Below, in pieces: positions 33,454-46,379 of a stretch of 64,000 nt of DNA. The notes beneath the pieces are model-generated. The model was given only the letters and a program-made list of their open reading frames with translations. It made no database searches and was not told where the DNA came from. The stretch spans positions 5,079,501 through 5,143,500 of the forward strand of contig NC_091099.1 in assembly GCF_024713975.1 (NCBI RefSeq). Direction: 5' to 3'. Numbering within the stretch: the stretch's first letter is position 1; every line of letters starts with the position of its first letter. The translations under genes were made by a program, and so were the position numbers. Source of the DNA: Paralichthys olivaceus (Eukaryota; Chordata; Actinopteri; Pleuronectiformes; Paralichthyidae).

Positions 33454-35723
33454 ACTCGTGAGAAACTGCGGCAGTGGTTTCAGAGGTCGTCAGCTGGCGT
33501 CATAATCTTCTGTACATCTGGCTGCAGAGTGTAAAGTCATCTTCTTTACTTAACTCGCTACGCTCAGGATCAACCAGAAGGACACTCACACTATCTCTTC
33601 CTCTCTGATCTCGAGCTGCATAAACATCCTCTGACGCAGCACTGGCACACACTCGGGCCTAACTCCCAGCCTTGGCGTCATCGCTCCGTAGGCCGTCAAT
33701 TATGTGGATGGAGCAGAGCTGCACAACAATGAGTTCATTGTTAGATCCTCGAGGAAAAAAAATAAAAGCAGCGAACGGGGAGGACGTAAGACGAGTGCGT
33801 GCAGCGGCGGGACCTGTACACACATCTTCAGTCTGTCTCCGAATCTTAAAGTGATCAGGAAAACACAGAGGCGTCAATGGTAAACACGAGACGAGACACA
33901 GCTGAGCTGGGTGCTGTGAGGTGAAGGTTGGCAACCAGAAGAAACATGTCTGACTCTGCTTCGTCCCCACAGCCCTCCCACACACACTGTTCAGATGGTA
34001 ATGATTCATATCACCCCCTTTATGTAGAAGTTTGCCTCAACATGAACAACAACTGAGGCCATGAAAGAAATTATGGATCAGAATGAAGATTAAACTAAAT
34101 TTGAGACAATCTGATGCAATTGAACACGAACAACATTATTCATGATTCATTTCCTCCACAAGTGGACCCACAGATCCAGCTGAGGTCACAGGGGTCAAGT
34201 TCATGTTCTACACTTGTATTGGGACTCTGTTTAAAACTTTCAAAAGTGATTAAATTATAATTTTAGAGGGAAAAAAAAGAATGAAGCCCCAGACAGTTTA
34301 GAGACGGAGGTTATGAAACAGCATTTAGAGATTTAATTATAAACAGACCGATTTAGTTAAATGAATGAATAAAACGAAAACAGTCAAAACGAGAATGGCA
34401 CTCAGTAGAGCACTTATCTCAGCCAGGATACATCATGAATTCTGTGTGTCTGGATTTCAAAATGGATCTTGACCAAATTGCAAAAATTCATAAGTGAATG
34501 AATGAATTTATAAAAATGTTGAAAAACGAAAAGTTCTTCCCCCGTCAAAGAGTGAGGTTGCTTTTTGGGGGGGCAGGAGTTGGTATTGAACTCTTGAGTA
34601 TTTCTAAAAAAAAAATTTTTTTCTTCTGAACGTTTCATTTAACCATGGATGTTTATCCAAAACCTTGGGGAACAACACGTGAAACGAGATATTCTAAGAA
34701 GATCCACTTACTGCTTCTCAGAGCTTTCAGCCACATCTCACCAGCTTTCTTCACTCTCGTCACAGTCGTGTTATCGTGTTGCTTAAGTTACACTTCGTTT
34801 ACAGGATGACGCCTGCGCCAGCTCCATTTGCTGAAGAAGACGGATAAATCTGCTTGAAAGGGAGATTAGATTGTTTGGCTAAATGAGCTTGATTCTATTT
34901 GTAGCGGAAGTTTGAAAGAGAAAAAGATTGGTAACAGATGTTGGCTCAGATGCTGAACAGAGGTGGTTCCAATTCAGTTTTCTTTTAAAATCGTAACCTT
35001 GTTTGACCTGATCCTCTTCAGGCCTCACAGCCTGACGACCACTTCACTTCTCGGCGTAATTTACGGGTTTGCTCAGGTATGCGTCATGACTCAGTGCAGC
35101 TGCCCCGCTGGATGCGGGTGTCTCTCTACTTCCTGTAAGCCCAGTCGGAAGTTCTGTCCTTTGTTCCACTTCAACCTGTTGTGTCATTTCCTCGCTCGCT
35201 CTTCCCGTCAGAGTGCGATCTGACGCCAGCGGGACACAACACTAAGCCTCATGTAAATAAAAACCTCCTAAAACGCAAACAGCAGAGACAGGATGTTAAG
35301 CAAGGGCCCCAGTGACACAGTTTGATTACTAACAACCTCTTAGATCGGTGTCGTTCTAATATCGCAGTGACTTAGCGTGTCTGTGTGAATATAGGGTACC
35401 GTCTAATTATTCTTTTAAAGCATTGGAATGGGATTAACTCATTCACAAAGAAGGTATTTCACCTTCGTGACGCATGGCTCAGGTGAGTGAATACCGAACA
35501 TACCTCAGCAGACACACACACCCTCGGGTCACGGCTCAGGTGATGTGGAGTCACCAGGTTTCTATGGCAAACGGAACTTCAGTGAAAGTTGAAGTTGGGC
35601 TGGAAAAGTGAGAAAAATAAATGAGAGTATTTGACCTGAATCCAGATCTCCATGGTTCACCAAATAAAGGTCATCTGCTTCCCAGATCTGGAAGTCTGGA
35701 TAGATTGGACGAAACTCATCTCA

Positions 35724-35738
35724 CCCCCCCCCCCCCCC
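35724..35738 (+). repeat. Poly-C run
   Basis: 15 consecutive C. Confidence 0.9.
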
Positions 35739-37059
35739 ACCACCATCCAATCCACAAAGGCGTCATTCTCCTAATCGTCTGAAGCCATCCATTTCTCTCT
35801 GCTGAGTCACGGGGAAAGAACTCAGCAGATCTTCGGCTCGATCTGCCCACTCGCTGTAATTCAATTCAATTCAATGACACAAATAATCTCAGGCAGGGAA
35901 ACAACAACAATAAATACAGACAACGCGACCCTTCGGAAACCACGACACGAGAATGATGATTTGTTGTTTTCTGTTTGTGACACGTTCCCAAATAGCCGTC
36001 GACGTCCAGACCACATCCGCTCTGCTGTAAATATAGAAAAAAAAAAAGTCCACAACAACCAGCAAACTCTAAATATGTCTCAGTAAGTTGATATTTTCCC
36101 AAATAGACTGAGGACGTCTCTGGGTTTACGCCTGTTTTTCACAGAGAATCTCATGAATGTGGCACCTCTCACATCGAAGACGTGTGTGTTGGATATACAA
36201 AAACCACACACAAACACACACACATATGCTGTATATATACACACACAGTGTCGTCAGGGCCTGCAGAGGTCCAGCAGGGATCATGTTGCTTAAGACCCAG
36301 CTGTCCACAGAGAGGCTTCAGACAGAGAGAGGAGACGCTGTCAGGAATGTCTACAAGTCAGTGAGGGGGCGGACATCCGAGGGCGAGAGAGCTCCACACA
36401 CATGGCAACAAAAAGATTAGTATCAGACGGAGGCGACTTAGAACTTTAGACTTTGGTAAAACGGAACTGAGCTCCGATTCGTCATTGAATCATCAACCAG
36501 GTCTCTGGTTCTGACTTTTTCATTATGTTCCCCATATGTTAGAACATTTGCCAGTTAGCAGCGTACACGCAAAATACAGACGAGACTTATGATAAACTCA
36601 AGGAGCTTCCTGGACGTTTTAAACCTTCTATGAGACGGATGGATGAAGAGTCAGAGCAAATCTACTGATGATCATTCCAGTAGAAATTTAACCTCAAGCT
36701 CTAAATATGAACCTCACAGTGGGCTGTGGAGGAGGATCAGGATCACCATGGTGAGTAAGATGTATCACGTGGGAACCATGAATGTCTGCACTGAGTTTTG
36801 TTCCAAACCATCCGATACATGTGGAAATATTTTACAGGATAAGTGAAAACCACCTCCCTGCTACAAGGTGAAAGATAATGATTGACACCTGAGACAACTA
36901 GCAAATGGTCCAGTGTGTGAAGTCCTGCCTCCTTCATGTTAATGGACGGGACATGGACCAAACTAAGAACACCTGTTTTTTCAAAGATGTTTTTTTGTAA
37001 TATTAGGTATTTCTTTATCACACTGATGATTGCTCGAGTGTTTCCAGTATTTTCAGCTT

Positions 37060-37262
37060 TGATTAGTTATCTGAGGCTGTGTAAACAGGGTGAAACATCT
37101 TGATTGACTCATTCACGATTGGTCCAGCACACTACTGCACAGACCCTGACTCCAAATGTGCAAGATGGCGGCGTCATGTCCAGGATATTTTGGCTCCATT
37201 ATGGATAGTAAGGGGAGACGCGTCGTCCATCTTTATTTGTGTCTCGGTGGACACAACCAGAT
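37060..37262 (-). repeat. Interspersed repeat family A, copy 2
   Basis: The reverse complement reads 'aaataaagatggacgacgcg' + 'tctcc' and then 'gccatcttgcacatttggag' and a later 'ggaccaatcgtgaatgag'. These parallel 790-935 and 45727-45850 on the plus strand. Confidence 0.65.
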
Positions 37263-37597
37263 GTAAGTGATGATAATGGGACTACTCCTTTAACAGGTCC
37301 TGTGAGCAGAGGAGCCGAGCAGCTGGGGTGCAGGAGTCTGGTCGTGGGTCTGACTGGGCTCCAGAGAGGAGCTTCAGTTTCCAGCACCTGCCTGAGTGGG
37401 TGTGTGAGGAGATGAGCTAGAACAAATTATAATAACATCACATTTCCCAGGAAGTCTCATGTGAAACATTATTCAGGGAAAACATTGCTATGTTGGCAAA
37501 TGGCTGATGAGACAGAGAAAAACATTTGAATCCTTGAAAATAAAACAATAGATGTAACAGAACCAGAATCGTTGCAGTGGCTCGAAGCCTCGTTATT

Positions 37598-37617
37598 GGG
37601 GGGGGGGGGGGGGGGGG
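37598..37617 (+). repeat. Poly-G run
   Basis: 20 consecutive G. Confidence 0.9.
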
Positions 37618-38899
37618 CAGCTCTACGGGGTGAACTATACTTTACGTTCATTCTTATCATCAGGACAGGCAAGTAAATGAACAGTAAATCTCAATTAATT
37701 TGGTAAAAAGGAACTTTCATCAGACTTGGCCTGGTGTGAAAACTGTCAGCCGGTTTCAGAGTCTCCCCATAACAGAACAATGAGTCTTAATTATGGTTTT
37801 GAAACCTAATGTTATATATTTTATTCCTTTTTCGACCAGGTGGTTCAACACACATCTCTCTGTGGTGTGACAAACAATTACCGCAACTGATTATTCAGAA
37901 AGCGCAGGCCTCTGCCAGGGCTAACGGCCTATTTCGCCTAACTGATGAAAAAGTCCTGGATCCACAAAATTTAACAGAGATCGATTTAGTCATTTCTGAG
38001 TAATCCGGACAATCCACGGTGAAAATATAAAGTCCTCTGTTGAAGTGATGAACAGGGAGAATTCATGAGCAGTGAAAAAGAAGCAGATGAGGAAAGTGGA
38101 GCAGTGACCCAAACAGAAATGAAAGTCAGCAACGACAGGAAACCCGAGGGCAACGTTCAGGTGCCGCTGTGTGATTCTTTAAGGTGCCGCTGATACCAGC
38201 AGCTCATCATCACTCAAATGAGTTACAGTAAATGACATCAGGCTGTGGGTGCAGCTACGTGAGCGCTGGACGTGAAACTGTAATAACCTGTAATCATGAC
38301 CCTGGGTCCAGAGCTGAGGAATTAGCTCAGCGCAGATATTACACAAGAGGAACGAGAGTGCAAGAGAAAGAAAGATAAATGAGCACATAAAGAGAGGGAG
38401 GGGAAATTTTTCAGCAAGGAGAATATTACATGTTGCACGTGATTTACCAAGAGGGAAAAAAATGGTTGCAGGAATTCCCCCGTGCCGCACCAAAGCCAAC
38501 AACCTACCAGGTCTGGACTAATGAGCTGATGTTTCCACAGGGATGCAACGCCCTGCACAAACATTCTGCTGGAGGGTTTCTATCAATCTTTTTACTTTTA
38601 GGAAATGGTTTGACGTGAGTAAACACGACGCCTGGTCCAGTGTGTAAGATGAAAGGATCTACTGGCAGAAATTAAATATAAAATAATCCCGGTGATTTTT
38701 TCTCAAGTGTGTTTCACTTGAATTGTACAAGTGATTGTTTCCTTCACCCTGGAATGAGCCCTTTATATTTAAAACTTTTATATTAACACCTGGAGCAGGT
38801 CACTGAGCTAACTGAGTGTCGTTCTTGTTCTCTGAGAAATCGACAGAAATATTGAGAAAAGAAAAGTTAAAGAAAATGAAATAAAGATTCCTGGAACTG

Positions 38900-39005
38900 C
38901 ACCTGAATATAATGGGATCTTTCTTGGGTCATGCCACACCCTTTCATGGAAATCAGTCTGGGTAGTTTTTGTGTAATCCTGTTAACAAACAAACAAAGAG
39001 GTAAT
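38900..39005 (-). repeat. Interspersed repeat family B fragment
   Basis: On the plus strand it reads 'tttcatggaaatcagtctgg' + 'gtagtttttgtgtaatcctg' + 'ttaacaaacaaacaaagagg'. This is the reverse complement of the 40.65 and 47.68 kb copies. Confidence 0.55.
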
Positions 39006-40619
39006 GGAGAATAGTATTAGAGTATTAAATAGTATTTGAGTCCAGAGCAGGTTTGATTAAAAACATAATTCTATTTTACATGATAGTTAGTGCTGTGCAA
39101 CAGGGAAATTAAAGCTGCTCATCTGCAGACGTCTCTCTCAGTGTGGCAGAATGAGAGCGAACAGGCCGGGGAAGCTGGAAAGTCCCTTTAGAAGAGGACA
39201 GGTTCTCACACAATGCATTCCTGCAGGCCCAGGTCCCACATATTGTTTCAGAGCTTGGCTCCAGCTTCCTGATCACTTCAGCAGTGTGGTATTGACCCGG
39301 CAACAAATGTCTCCATCAATCATAGCAAAGCACAGCGGAGGTGTATTGTTCAAAGACACAGTGGAGGGACTTTAATCAGCTCTGATCAGGGTGCAGGCTT
39401 GTGTTTCCGAGTCCGCATACCTTCGCTGTGTGGGGCTGGGATCTCTCAGCAGCCACCCAGGATGCCTGCAGTGTGGGTGGATGGATGGATGAAGGGAGGA
39501 GACTCTTGTCTGAGAGGAAGCAGACAGGAATACACAGAAGTTTCATTTGTGTTTTTCCAATTATTTTTCATTCTGTGGAAAGAACACTCTGCAAAAACTG
39601 AGATCTGAAAATGCAGAAAATGCATGATCGGAAATACAGATTCAAACAAAGAATAGTGTCAAACAACGGATGTAGTCTAAACCTCAAAAACTAGACATCC
39701 AGAGATATTTCATGAACATGGACAATAAGAAACATCGAATTCTAATATTTGTCTTTCTTGAACAGTGGGTTGATCCAAACAGAAGATGCTGTGATCCTGT
39801 TTTCACAGTTGATATGATTCATTATCCATCAGACATTTAACCTCCTCGAGTGCCTCAGACTCAACTCGTCTAAACCTTTTGAAACTGACTGAACTTCAGG
39901 GAGTAAGAAAATGTTAATGATTATCGGCTCCGATAAACTGCTGCTGTTAATGTGAAAAATAAAAATGTATCATATCAACACTAATGACACTTTAATGTTG
40001 AATGGAATGATTGGATTGATTATAACAATCAAACTATTATAATGAGTTAATGAGGAGCGTGACATCACTTCACATGTCTACAACAACTCATCAAGTAGAC
40101 AAACAAAAACAGAACAAGTAAAATAAACAAATAGAATAAAATATAAATGCAATTCAACAAGTGGATTCATTTCATTTCACAAGGTCTGTTATACTTTTAA
40201 AATGTTTCATGACATGTCTAATAAAAGCTCAATCTACTTAATCACATGATACATTGACACTGTGGCCTCGTCAAACTCACATTACAGAGCTGAGAGCGGC
40301 TGCTTGTGTAAATCCCCTATAGAAGAAGGGTATGTGAAGACTGAGGCGTAAAATAAGAGGAAATCCTGTTTTTCATGGCTCAAGGGTCTTTCCCAAGAAG
40401 AAGGGGGGGTTCACAATGGTCCTCTCTGTCCAGCCTCAGACTGAGCACAGTGGCACCCTGCTGCCAAAGAGACTGCGGCTGTTGCGGAGGTTAACATTAA
40501 TCAAATCAGACAGCACATTTCAAAAGCACCGCAAGCACACTTCACTAATGTAAACAGAGATACTCTACACCTGTGTGAGTCTGTGACGAGGACCCACGAT
40601 TACTTCTGCATGTTTTCAT

Positions 40620-40805
40620 CTGCGTTTGTTTGTTTGTTTGTTTGTTTGTCCATAGGATTATGTGGAGGGGGTGGGGCATTACCCGAGGAAGAAGTCATTA
40701 CATTTGATTCGTAGATCTTGGTGAAAACAATCAGGCCTGATCTTTATGAGTGTGAGTAATTTGGTGCAGATCCACAAAAAAACCTGGATGTAAGGAATTT
40801 AAATG
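40620..40805 (+). repeat. Interspersed repeat family B copy with (GTTT)n head
   Basis: It starts with a (GTTT)6 run (40624-40649) and 'ccataggattatgtgga', continues with 'cttggtgaaaacaatcagg' and ends with 'ggtgcagatccacaaaaaa' plus 'acctgga'. This is the same order of words as the other family B copies. Confidence 0.55.
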
Positions 40806-42294
40806 TGGTTTAAGGGAAACGTTGGGCGCTAATTATTCAAGTGCTAAATATGGGACAAGCAAAAAATTACATATTTTTCATCATGAATAGTAGATATTTT
40901 AATTTATTTTATTTTATTATTATAATTAGTTGTAGTAATAGTACTCATGAAAGAAAAACATAGCAATAGAGTTTTAAAAGTCTGCTTCCATGCAGTTCCA
41001 TCCTCCTCTTCTCCACCCTTCACATTTCACATCAAATCAGTGTAGAAACTGGGAACAGGCTGCAACCTGTGAATTACTCCTCATACTAATTTCAAAATCA
41101 GAATTTGCTGGGAAAACTTTCCCACGACGGCAGAAACAAACGCTTCTCATGTCTTGTGAGTCATTTTCTGTTTGAAAATGTAATTTTGCTCCTTGTGCTC
41201 CAGACAGAGTTCTCAGTGATGTCATCTCCTATGGATGTCATACTCAGCAAATGCTCCGGAGACCGACACCCGGCCGTATATGTCAAAAACACACACACAA
41301 CCCCCGGACGGATTGTTGAAACACAGGGCGCAGATGTCTCGCTCTGTCCCCATGAGGTGCACAGATTCGTGCTCACACCAGTTAAAGATGAGTGTGTGAC
41401 CCATGTGAGCTGTGGGAACTGGAGAATGAGGTGTACGTTTACACAACCCTCCAGGAAACATGGAGAAATGACTCCAGCAGGAGAGACGGAGCCAGAACTT
41501 CAGGTTTTTACATGAAATGTTGGATCATTAAATATGAAAGATGAGATCCTGGCAAAAAAACTAGTTCCACATGTTGGGAAATAATGGAGGACCCAGTGGC
41601 TGCATGTATGAGACACACACTGTACATGCACACATACACACACAGAGACTCTTTCACAGCAGTTTGATCCACACAATCCCCGTTCCACTGAAACAGAATC
41701 TCTTTTCTTCACCCAGTTATCACCGACTGTGTGTTCATGTGTGTGTGTGTGGGGGGGGGTATGGCTGTGTGTCAGCTATCCGAGCCAGAGGACAAGGGGC
41801 AGGGGCAGGGACGAGGATGGAGATGTTTGGAGGGTGTAGAGGGCTCGGAGAGTGGGTGGATTATTGGGTAATGAGTCACTGGAGCCTCCTTCAAAGCCTG
41901 TTCTCCCACCCCGGCACCACCCGCCCTCCAACACCCGAGCAGGGAGGTCCGCTGGAATCTGGGCCCTGAGTGTGGAAGAGCTGAGTGGGCAGGCCAAATA
42001 CAGTGCGCACACACATGAATGACAGTAGCGCACACACACACACACAGACACACACACTTCTTGTCTCTAACTAGGGTCGGCCACAGAGGATGTGGCCCCT
42101 GTAACAAAGGCTCCTACTGTAGAGAATGTGAACGGAGCATGTACAGTGTGTGGCTGTCTGTGTAAGTGTAAGTGCAATGCAATTTATTATCTTTCCATAG
42201 TGAGCTGGTGTACACACTGTGAGACTGAAGAAAAGAGTTTTTGTGCATCTGTAAGTTGCTAATTGCTTAATTCACTTACATCCTGCACAAACAG

Positions 42295-42320
42295 ACACAC
42301 ACACACACACACACACACAC
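42295..42320 (+). repeat. (AC)n microsatellite
   Basis: About 13 AC units. Confidence 0.9.
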
Positions 42321-42480
42321 CCTGTGGTGTAATGACCTTCAAATTTGACCCAGAGACACAAGTGTGTTTGTGCGAAAAAACAACAACAACCTGCTGGCAA
42401 CAAACTCCCATGTGTCACATCTCTGTGTTAATGCTGACGATGAGCCTGGTAGCAAGCGTGACGTCTGTATACGATTTCCA

Positions 42481-42494
42481 ACACACACACACAT

Positions 42495-42549
<55 letters not shown>
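42481..42549 (+). repeat. Long (AC)n microsatellite
   Basis: About 33 AC units, with two single-base interruptions near the start (acatacgc). Confidence 0.95.
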
Positions 42550-42551
<2 letters not shown>

Positions 42552-42670
42552 CACCAGCTGTGACTTCATGTCACAGCTTTCACTCCCCTGTTTATTAGAT
42601 CACAAGCAACTGTTTGACTGACAGACGGAAATGAGAAGGGAGCAAGAAGATGAGAGGAGAAGAGGAGAGA

Positions 42671-42765
42671 AATGGGTATTTATATAGCGCTTACAGAACA
42701 GGATTGAACCGCTGACTTTCTGAAGTGGATGACCCGCTGTACCTCCTGAGCCACAGCCGAGAGGA
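42671..42765 (-). repeat. Short interspersed repeat fragment
   Basis: It contains 'tatttatatagcgctta' and, 20 bp on, 'ggattgaaccgctgactttc' and 'cctcctgagccacagccg'. All are degenerate forms of a repeat scattered widely in fish genomes. Confidence 0.5.
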
Positions 42766-43026
42766 GAAAAGAGCAGAGGAGAGAAGAACTGCATGCAAAA
42801 GGTCAAAGGTCACTCTTCCTGTGACAGTGACATTCATAAAAACAATTAATGGACATGATAAAAATTATTTTGAGTGTATATAGATATACTGTGTTTTGAG
42901 TTTGAACAGACAACACGTGATGGCCTGCATATTTTCTACAGGGGACTGAGGTTGTGGTGAGGTGCTGACGGATGTGTGGGGATAATAAATCCCCTCTGAG
43001 CGAGTGTGTTTGTCTCGTTAAACTGT

Positions 43027-43046
43027 GGGGCGGGGGGGCGGGCGGG
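43027..43046 (+). other. Predicted G-quadruplex motif
   Basis: Four G-tracts (4, 7, 3, 3 G) are separated by single C loops. This is a textbook G3+N1 pattern. It is followed by GGAC repeats to 43059. Confidence 0.7.
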
Positions 43047-43485
43047 CGGACGGACGGGTTGAGTGCTCAGGGACAAGACTCGACAAGAGCAGCAGCTCAA
43101 CAGGGAAGCCTCACAGGAAGGCAGCGCCACTACCATGGCAACAAACCAAAGAATGACACTGGTAATAACAGTATGTGCCGGCTGATTTACAGACATTATA
43201 ACTTTGTGAGAGACTCCCAATTATAACACCTCAGTATGTTTGTTTGTTGTCTCCTCACCGTGGAAGAAACTTTTTCTTCTACGGAGACGGTTCAGGTCAC
43301 AACAGGATCTTCCCGTTTCCTTCTCCTCGAAATTTACATCACATGATGTGGGTGGTTGGCACGGCAACAGACAGGCAGGGCACATGCTACAGCCACCCCA
43401 ACAAATCAGTACACGCCTGAGTTTTCTTTTAAATTGTCAACGTCGTGATTCATCCTATCAATCATTAATGGTCAAGTTTGATGAG

Positions 43486-43830
43486 TCGATTGATCTGGAG
43501 ACAAAGATTTGGTTTCTATCTGGAGACAAAGATTTGGTTTCTATCTGGAGACAAAGTTTGGTTTCTATGGAGACAAAGATTTGGTTTCTATCTGGAGACA
43601 AAGTTTGGTTTCTATGGAGACAAAGATTTGGTTTCTATCTGGAGACAAAGTTTAGGTTTCTATCTGGAGACAAAGTTTGGTTTCTATGGAGACAAAGTTT
43701 GGTTTCTATGGAGACAAAGATTTGGTTTCTATCTGGAGACAAAGTTTGGTTTCTATCTGGAGACAAAGTTTGGTTTCTATCTGGAGACAAAGTTTTGGTT
43801 TCTATCTGGAGACAAAGATTTGGTCTCAAC
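43486..43830 (+). repeat. 14-copy minisatellite, 22-25-bp unit
   Basis: The unit is 'tctggagacaaagtttggtttcta' (24 bp, split here as tctggagacaaag + tttggtttcta). A 25-bp form has an extra A (aaagattt) and a 22-bp form lacks TC (atggagac). I count 14 'ggagacaaag' cores. Variants alternate irregularly. Most unit lengths contain no stop in at least three frames, so long but meaningless open frames cover the array. Confidence 0.95.
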
Positions 43831-44109
43831 AAACTTAAAACGAAGGAGCTGTAAATAAAACGGTAAATGGCCACATTTATTTTATGTAAGCTTTACTCTA
43901 TAACCACAGTGTGATTACTTCAATATCTAGTCTGAGCATTGATTGTAGTTGGTCTCAGGATGCGTTCAGAGAGAGAAATAAAGCATCTGTGTGATTTTCT
44001 ATATTTAGATGAATCCATGTAAAAATGCTTTTACAAGATAATCTCATAAAATAAAGGTTAAGGTTCCGTTATTGTTGGATTATGATGAAAGCTGATGCAG
44101 TAGAATAAA

Positions 44110-44111
<2 letters not shown>

Positions 44112-44144
<33 letters not shown>
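44112..44144 (+). repeat. (TCA)n microsatellite
   Basis: 11 TCA units. Confidence 0.95.
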
Positions 44145-44504
44145 CTGTGACACAGTCGAAAGCCTCGGAACCAAGTTCCAACCAGAGACTTTGGGTGGAG
44201 AGGTTTTGTCTGGAAGCTTGAACTTTACCATCAAAGTCAACTTGCTCTGAATAATGTTAAGTTTGAACATCTGTGGTTCCATGGCAACGAGGCAAACGTC
44301 CTCTAATGATGACCAGATGTTATCGTCAAGTACTTGAACATTCTAATACTGAATTTAGTTACTTTACTTTAAAGTTACCATGAACCACTGTCACACAAAA
44401 TAAACTTGTTCACTCACATTACAGACTAAACTCAGGATCATGTGCAGCAAAGACAAAGAGACAGGAAACACACACAGATCACCTCAGGGTGCCCCACACC
44501 CCCT

Positions 44505-44563
44505 CCCTCTGTCGCCTCCTCTGTCGCCTCCTCTGTCGTCTCCTCTGTCGTCTCCTCTGTCCT
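44505..44563 (+). repeat. 12-bp tandem repeat, about 5 copies
   Basis: The unit 'cctctgtcgcct/cctctgtcgtct' is repeated with C/T variation at one position. The plus strand is pyrimidine-rich. Confidence 0.85.
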
Positions 44564-45241
44564 CAGCGAGGCAGGTCCAGACACGTTCTCTAACTGTGTT
44601 TGCCTCCCTCCTGCCTCTCAACATGAGGACCAGGCCTGAGCTGCAGCAGAGCAGCGACACCAACCTGACCCGTGCTGCTGCTCTTCAGCCAAAACAAACA
44701 GGACACACCCAGGAGCAGCTGGACGCTCACTCTGTTTACCTGTGGACAAACTACAGAGGAGGAGAGGTCAAACTATGGCTGAGTCAAAAGACAGCTGAAG
44801 GATTAAAAGCTAAAAATGTCTAATTATATATTTAAAAAAAAAACGTGTGAGACATGTTCGTCCCTTAAATGAATGTAGATTACATATCGGTTTTGATTCA
44901 AATTGAATGCATTAGCTCAACAATTGAAATAATCCTGCAAAGTGTTGAGGTCGGTGGATGTGTCACCGGGTTTCCTCACAGTTAGTTAGTAGCTAAGAAA
45001 CCAGTCAAATAACCCGTGAAACATGGGATTAAATGGGTCGTGCGTGGGACAGAGATCCAGAGAGGTCAGGAGCAGCTCCGTCAACAAATCGATGTAGGTT
45101 AATGTCATATATTCTGTATTTCCATCTGACTTAATGATGGATGTTCCCTGCACGGTGTCCATTGATGCTGGCTGTGAGTGGGATGGTGCATTATGCCAAA
45201 GAGTAGTTTACACCCTTCGTTCATCCAGTGCCAGGAGACGT

Positions 45242-45243
<2 letters not shown>

Positions 45244-45314
<71 letters not shown>
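45244..45314 (+). repeat. Long (AC)n microsatellite
   Basis: About 34 AC units with one interruption (caaacac) near the right end. Confidence 0.96.
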
Positions 45315-45714
45315 AAGGGCGACAAAGAGTAAGGAAAGTGTTACAAACTCAATATGTCACACACAAGCTGGAAGGAGCCGTCTTAGATTCAGTTACTTAC
45401 TGCCTGGAAAATAAACACACACATTCTCCACTGACCTAATTTGGAGTGTCACTCCTTCCATCAGCCCCACACACACTGTGGGACAACACAATGGTCCAGT
45501 GTGCACCCACTCCAAACACACAGCTAACTCCAGAGAGTAGAAGCTATGGAGGAGGAGACCAGCTCTTGATCTTTACCCTGCAACCAAAACTACCTAATCG
45601 GCTGTGTATCCCTCTTCTCACCACGAGCTCCTTGAGAAAGACGACAAAACGTGGCTTATGGTCAAAACATTGTGGCACAGTTTGATCTGAGCAGCTCTGG
45701 TTCAGTTAATTAGA

Positions 45715-46000
45715 CCGTGGACTGTAAATAAAGATGGACAACACGTCTCCACTTCCTCCCACACATCTTGTGCATTTGGAGCCAGAGTGTGAGCAGAAGT
45801 AATCAGTGGATGTGGTGCGGTAGAGGCTCGACCAATCAGAAGTCAGCCTCAGCTGTCAAACATGACATTTCACAATGGTTTTAAAGCATCAAATAATTAA
45901 TTAAAATCAACTGACATGCAATCAGAACTACCCAAAATGACAGAAACCACGTAGTTTGGTCCATGTCCCATCTGTTAACAGGGAGGAGGCATTTGTGCTG
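45715..46000 (+). repeat. Interspersed repeat family A, copy 3 (contiguous)
   Basis: The most complete copy in the window. It opens with 'gactgtaaataaagatggac', passes 'catcttgtgcatttggagcc' and 'gaccaatcagaagtcagcc', and ends with 'ttggtccatgtcccatctg'. It lacks the LINE insertion seen in copy 1. Confidence 0.65.
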
Positions 46001-46238
46001 CAGCAAAGGGGGCAACCAAGAGGCTTTGGCTTCACTTTTCGGGGAGCTGTCATGTCGCCCGTCCTCATATTCAGTCTGTTGCCTCCATAGACCTTTCCAT
46101 CAAAGTGCAGGAAGAAAAAATGATGAATCTGCAAAGGTTCTCTGATCAGACCCAAAACGGAGGCCTTCATATTTGAATGTCTTTTATTTTTCATGGTGAA
46201 AAAATTCAAAAGACAACTTTTTCAGTAAAAAGCAGCAG

Positions 46239-46379
46239 TTTTATGTTTTAGAAGTTGCTCATTCTGTATCAAAAGCTTAAATGACAGTCCAGACATGCAG
46301 CCTGTAAGCCTGTAAGGCTGCATGTCTGGACTGTCATTTAAGCTTTTAATAGAGAATGAGCAACTTCTAAAACTTAAAA
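46239..46379. repeat. Near-perfect inverted repeat (hairpin)
   Basis: Arms at 46239-46302 and 46316-46379 (about 64 bp each) are reverse complements with about 3 mismatches. The innermost 40 bp are perfect. The 13-nt loop is tgtaagcctgtaa, which itself contains a direct repeat (tgtaa). No coding potential or target-site duplication is apparent. Confidence 0.9.

Noticed and set aside
43240..43874. 204-, 126- and 79-codon frames over the minisatellite; also considered as a CRISPR array
   Set aside because: Units are directly adjacent with no unique spacers, so it is not CRISPR. Frames stay open only because the unit lacks stops, and all frames and strands behave alike.
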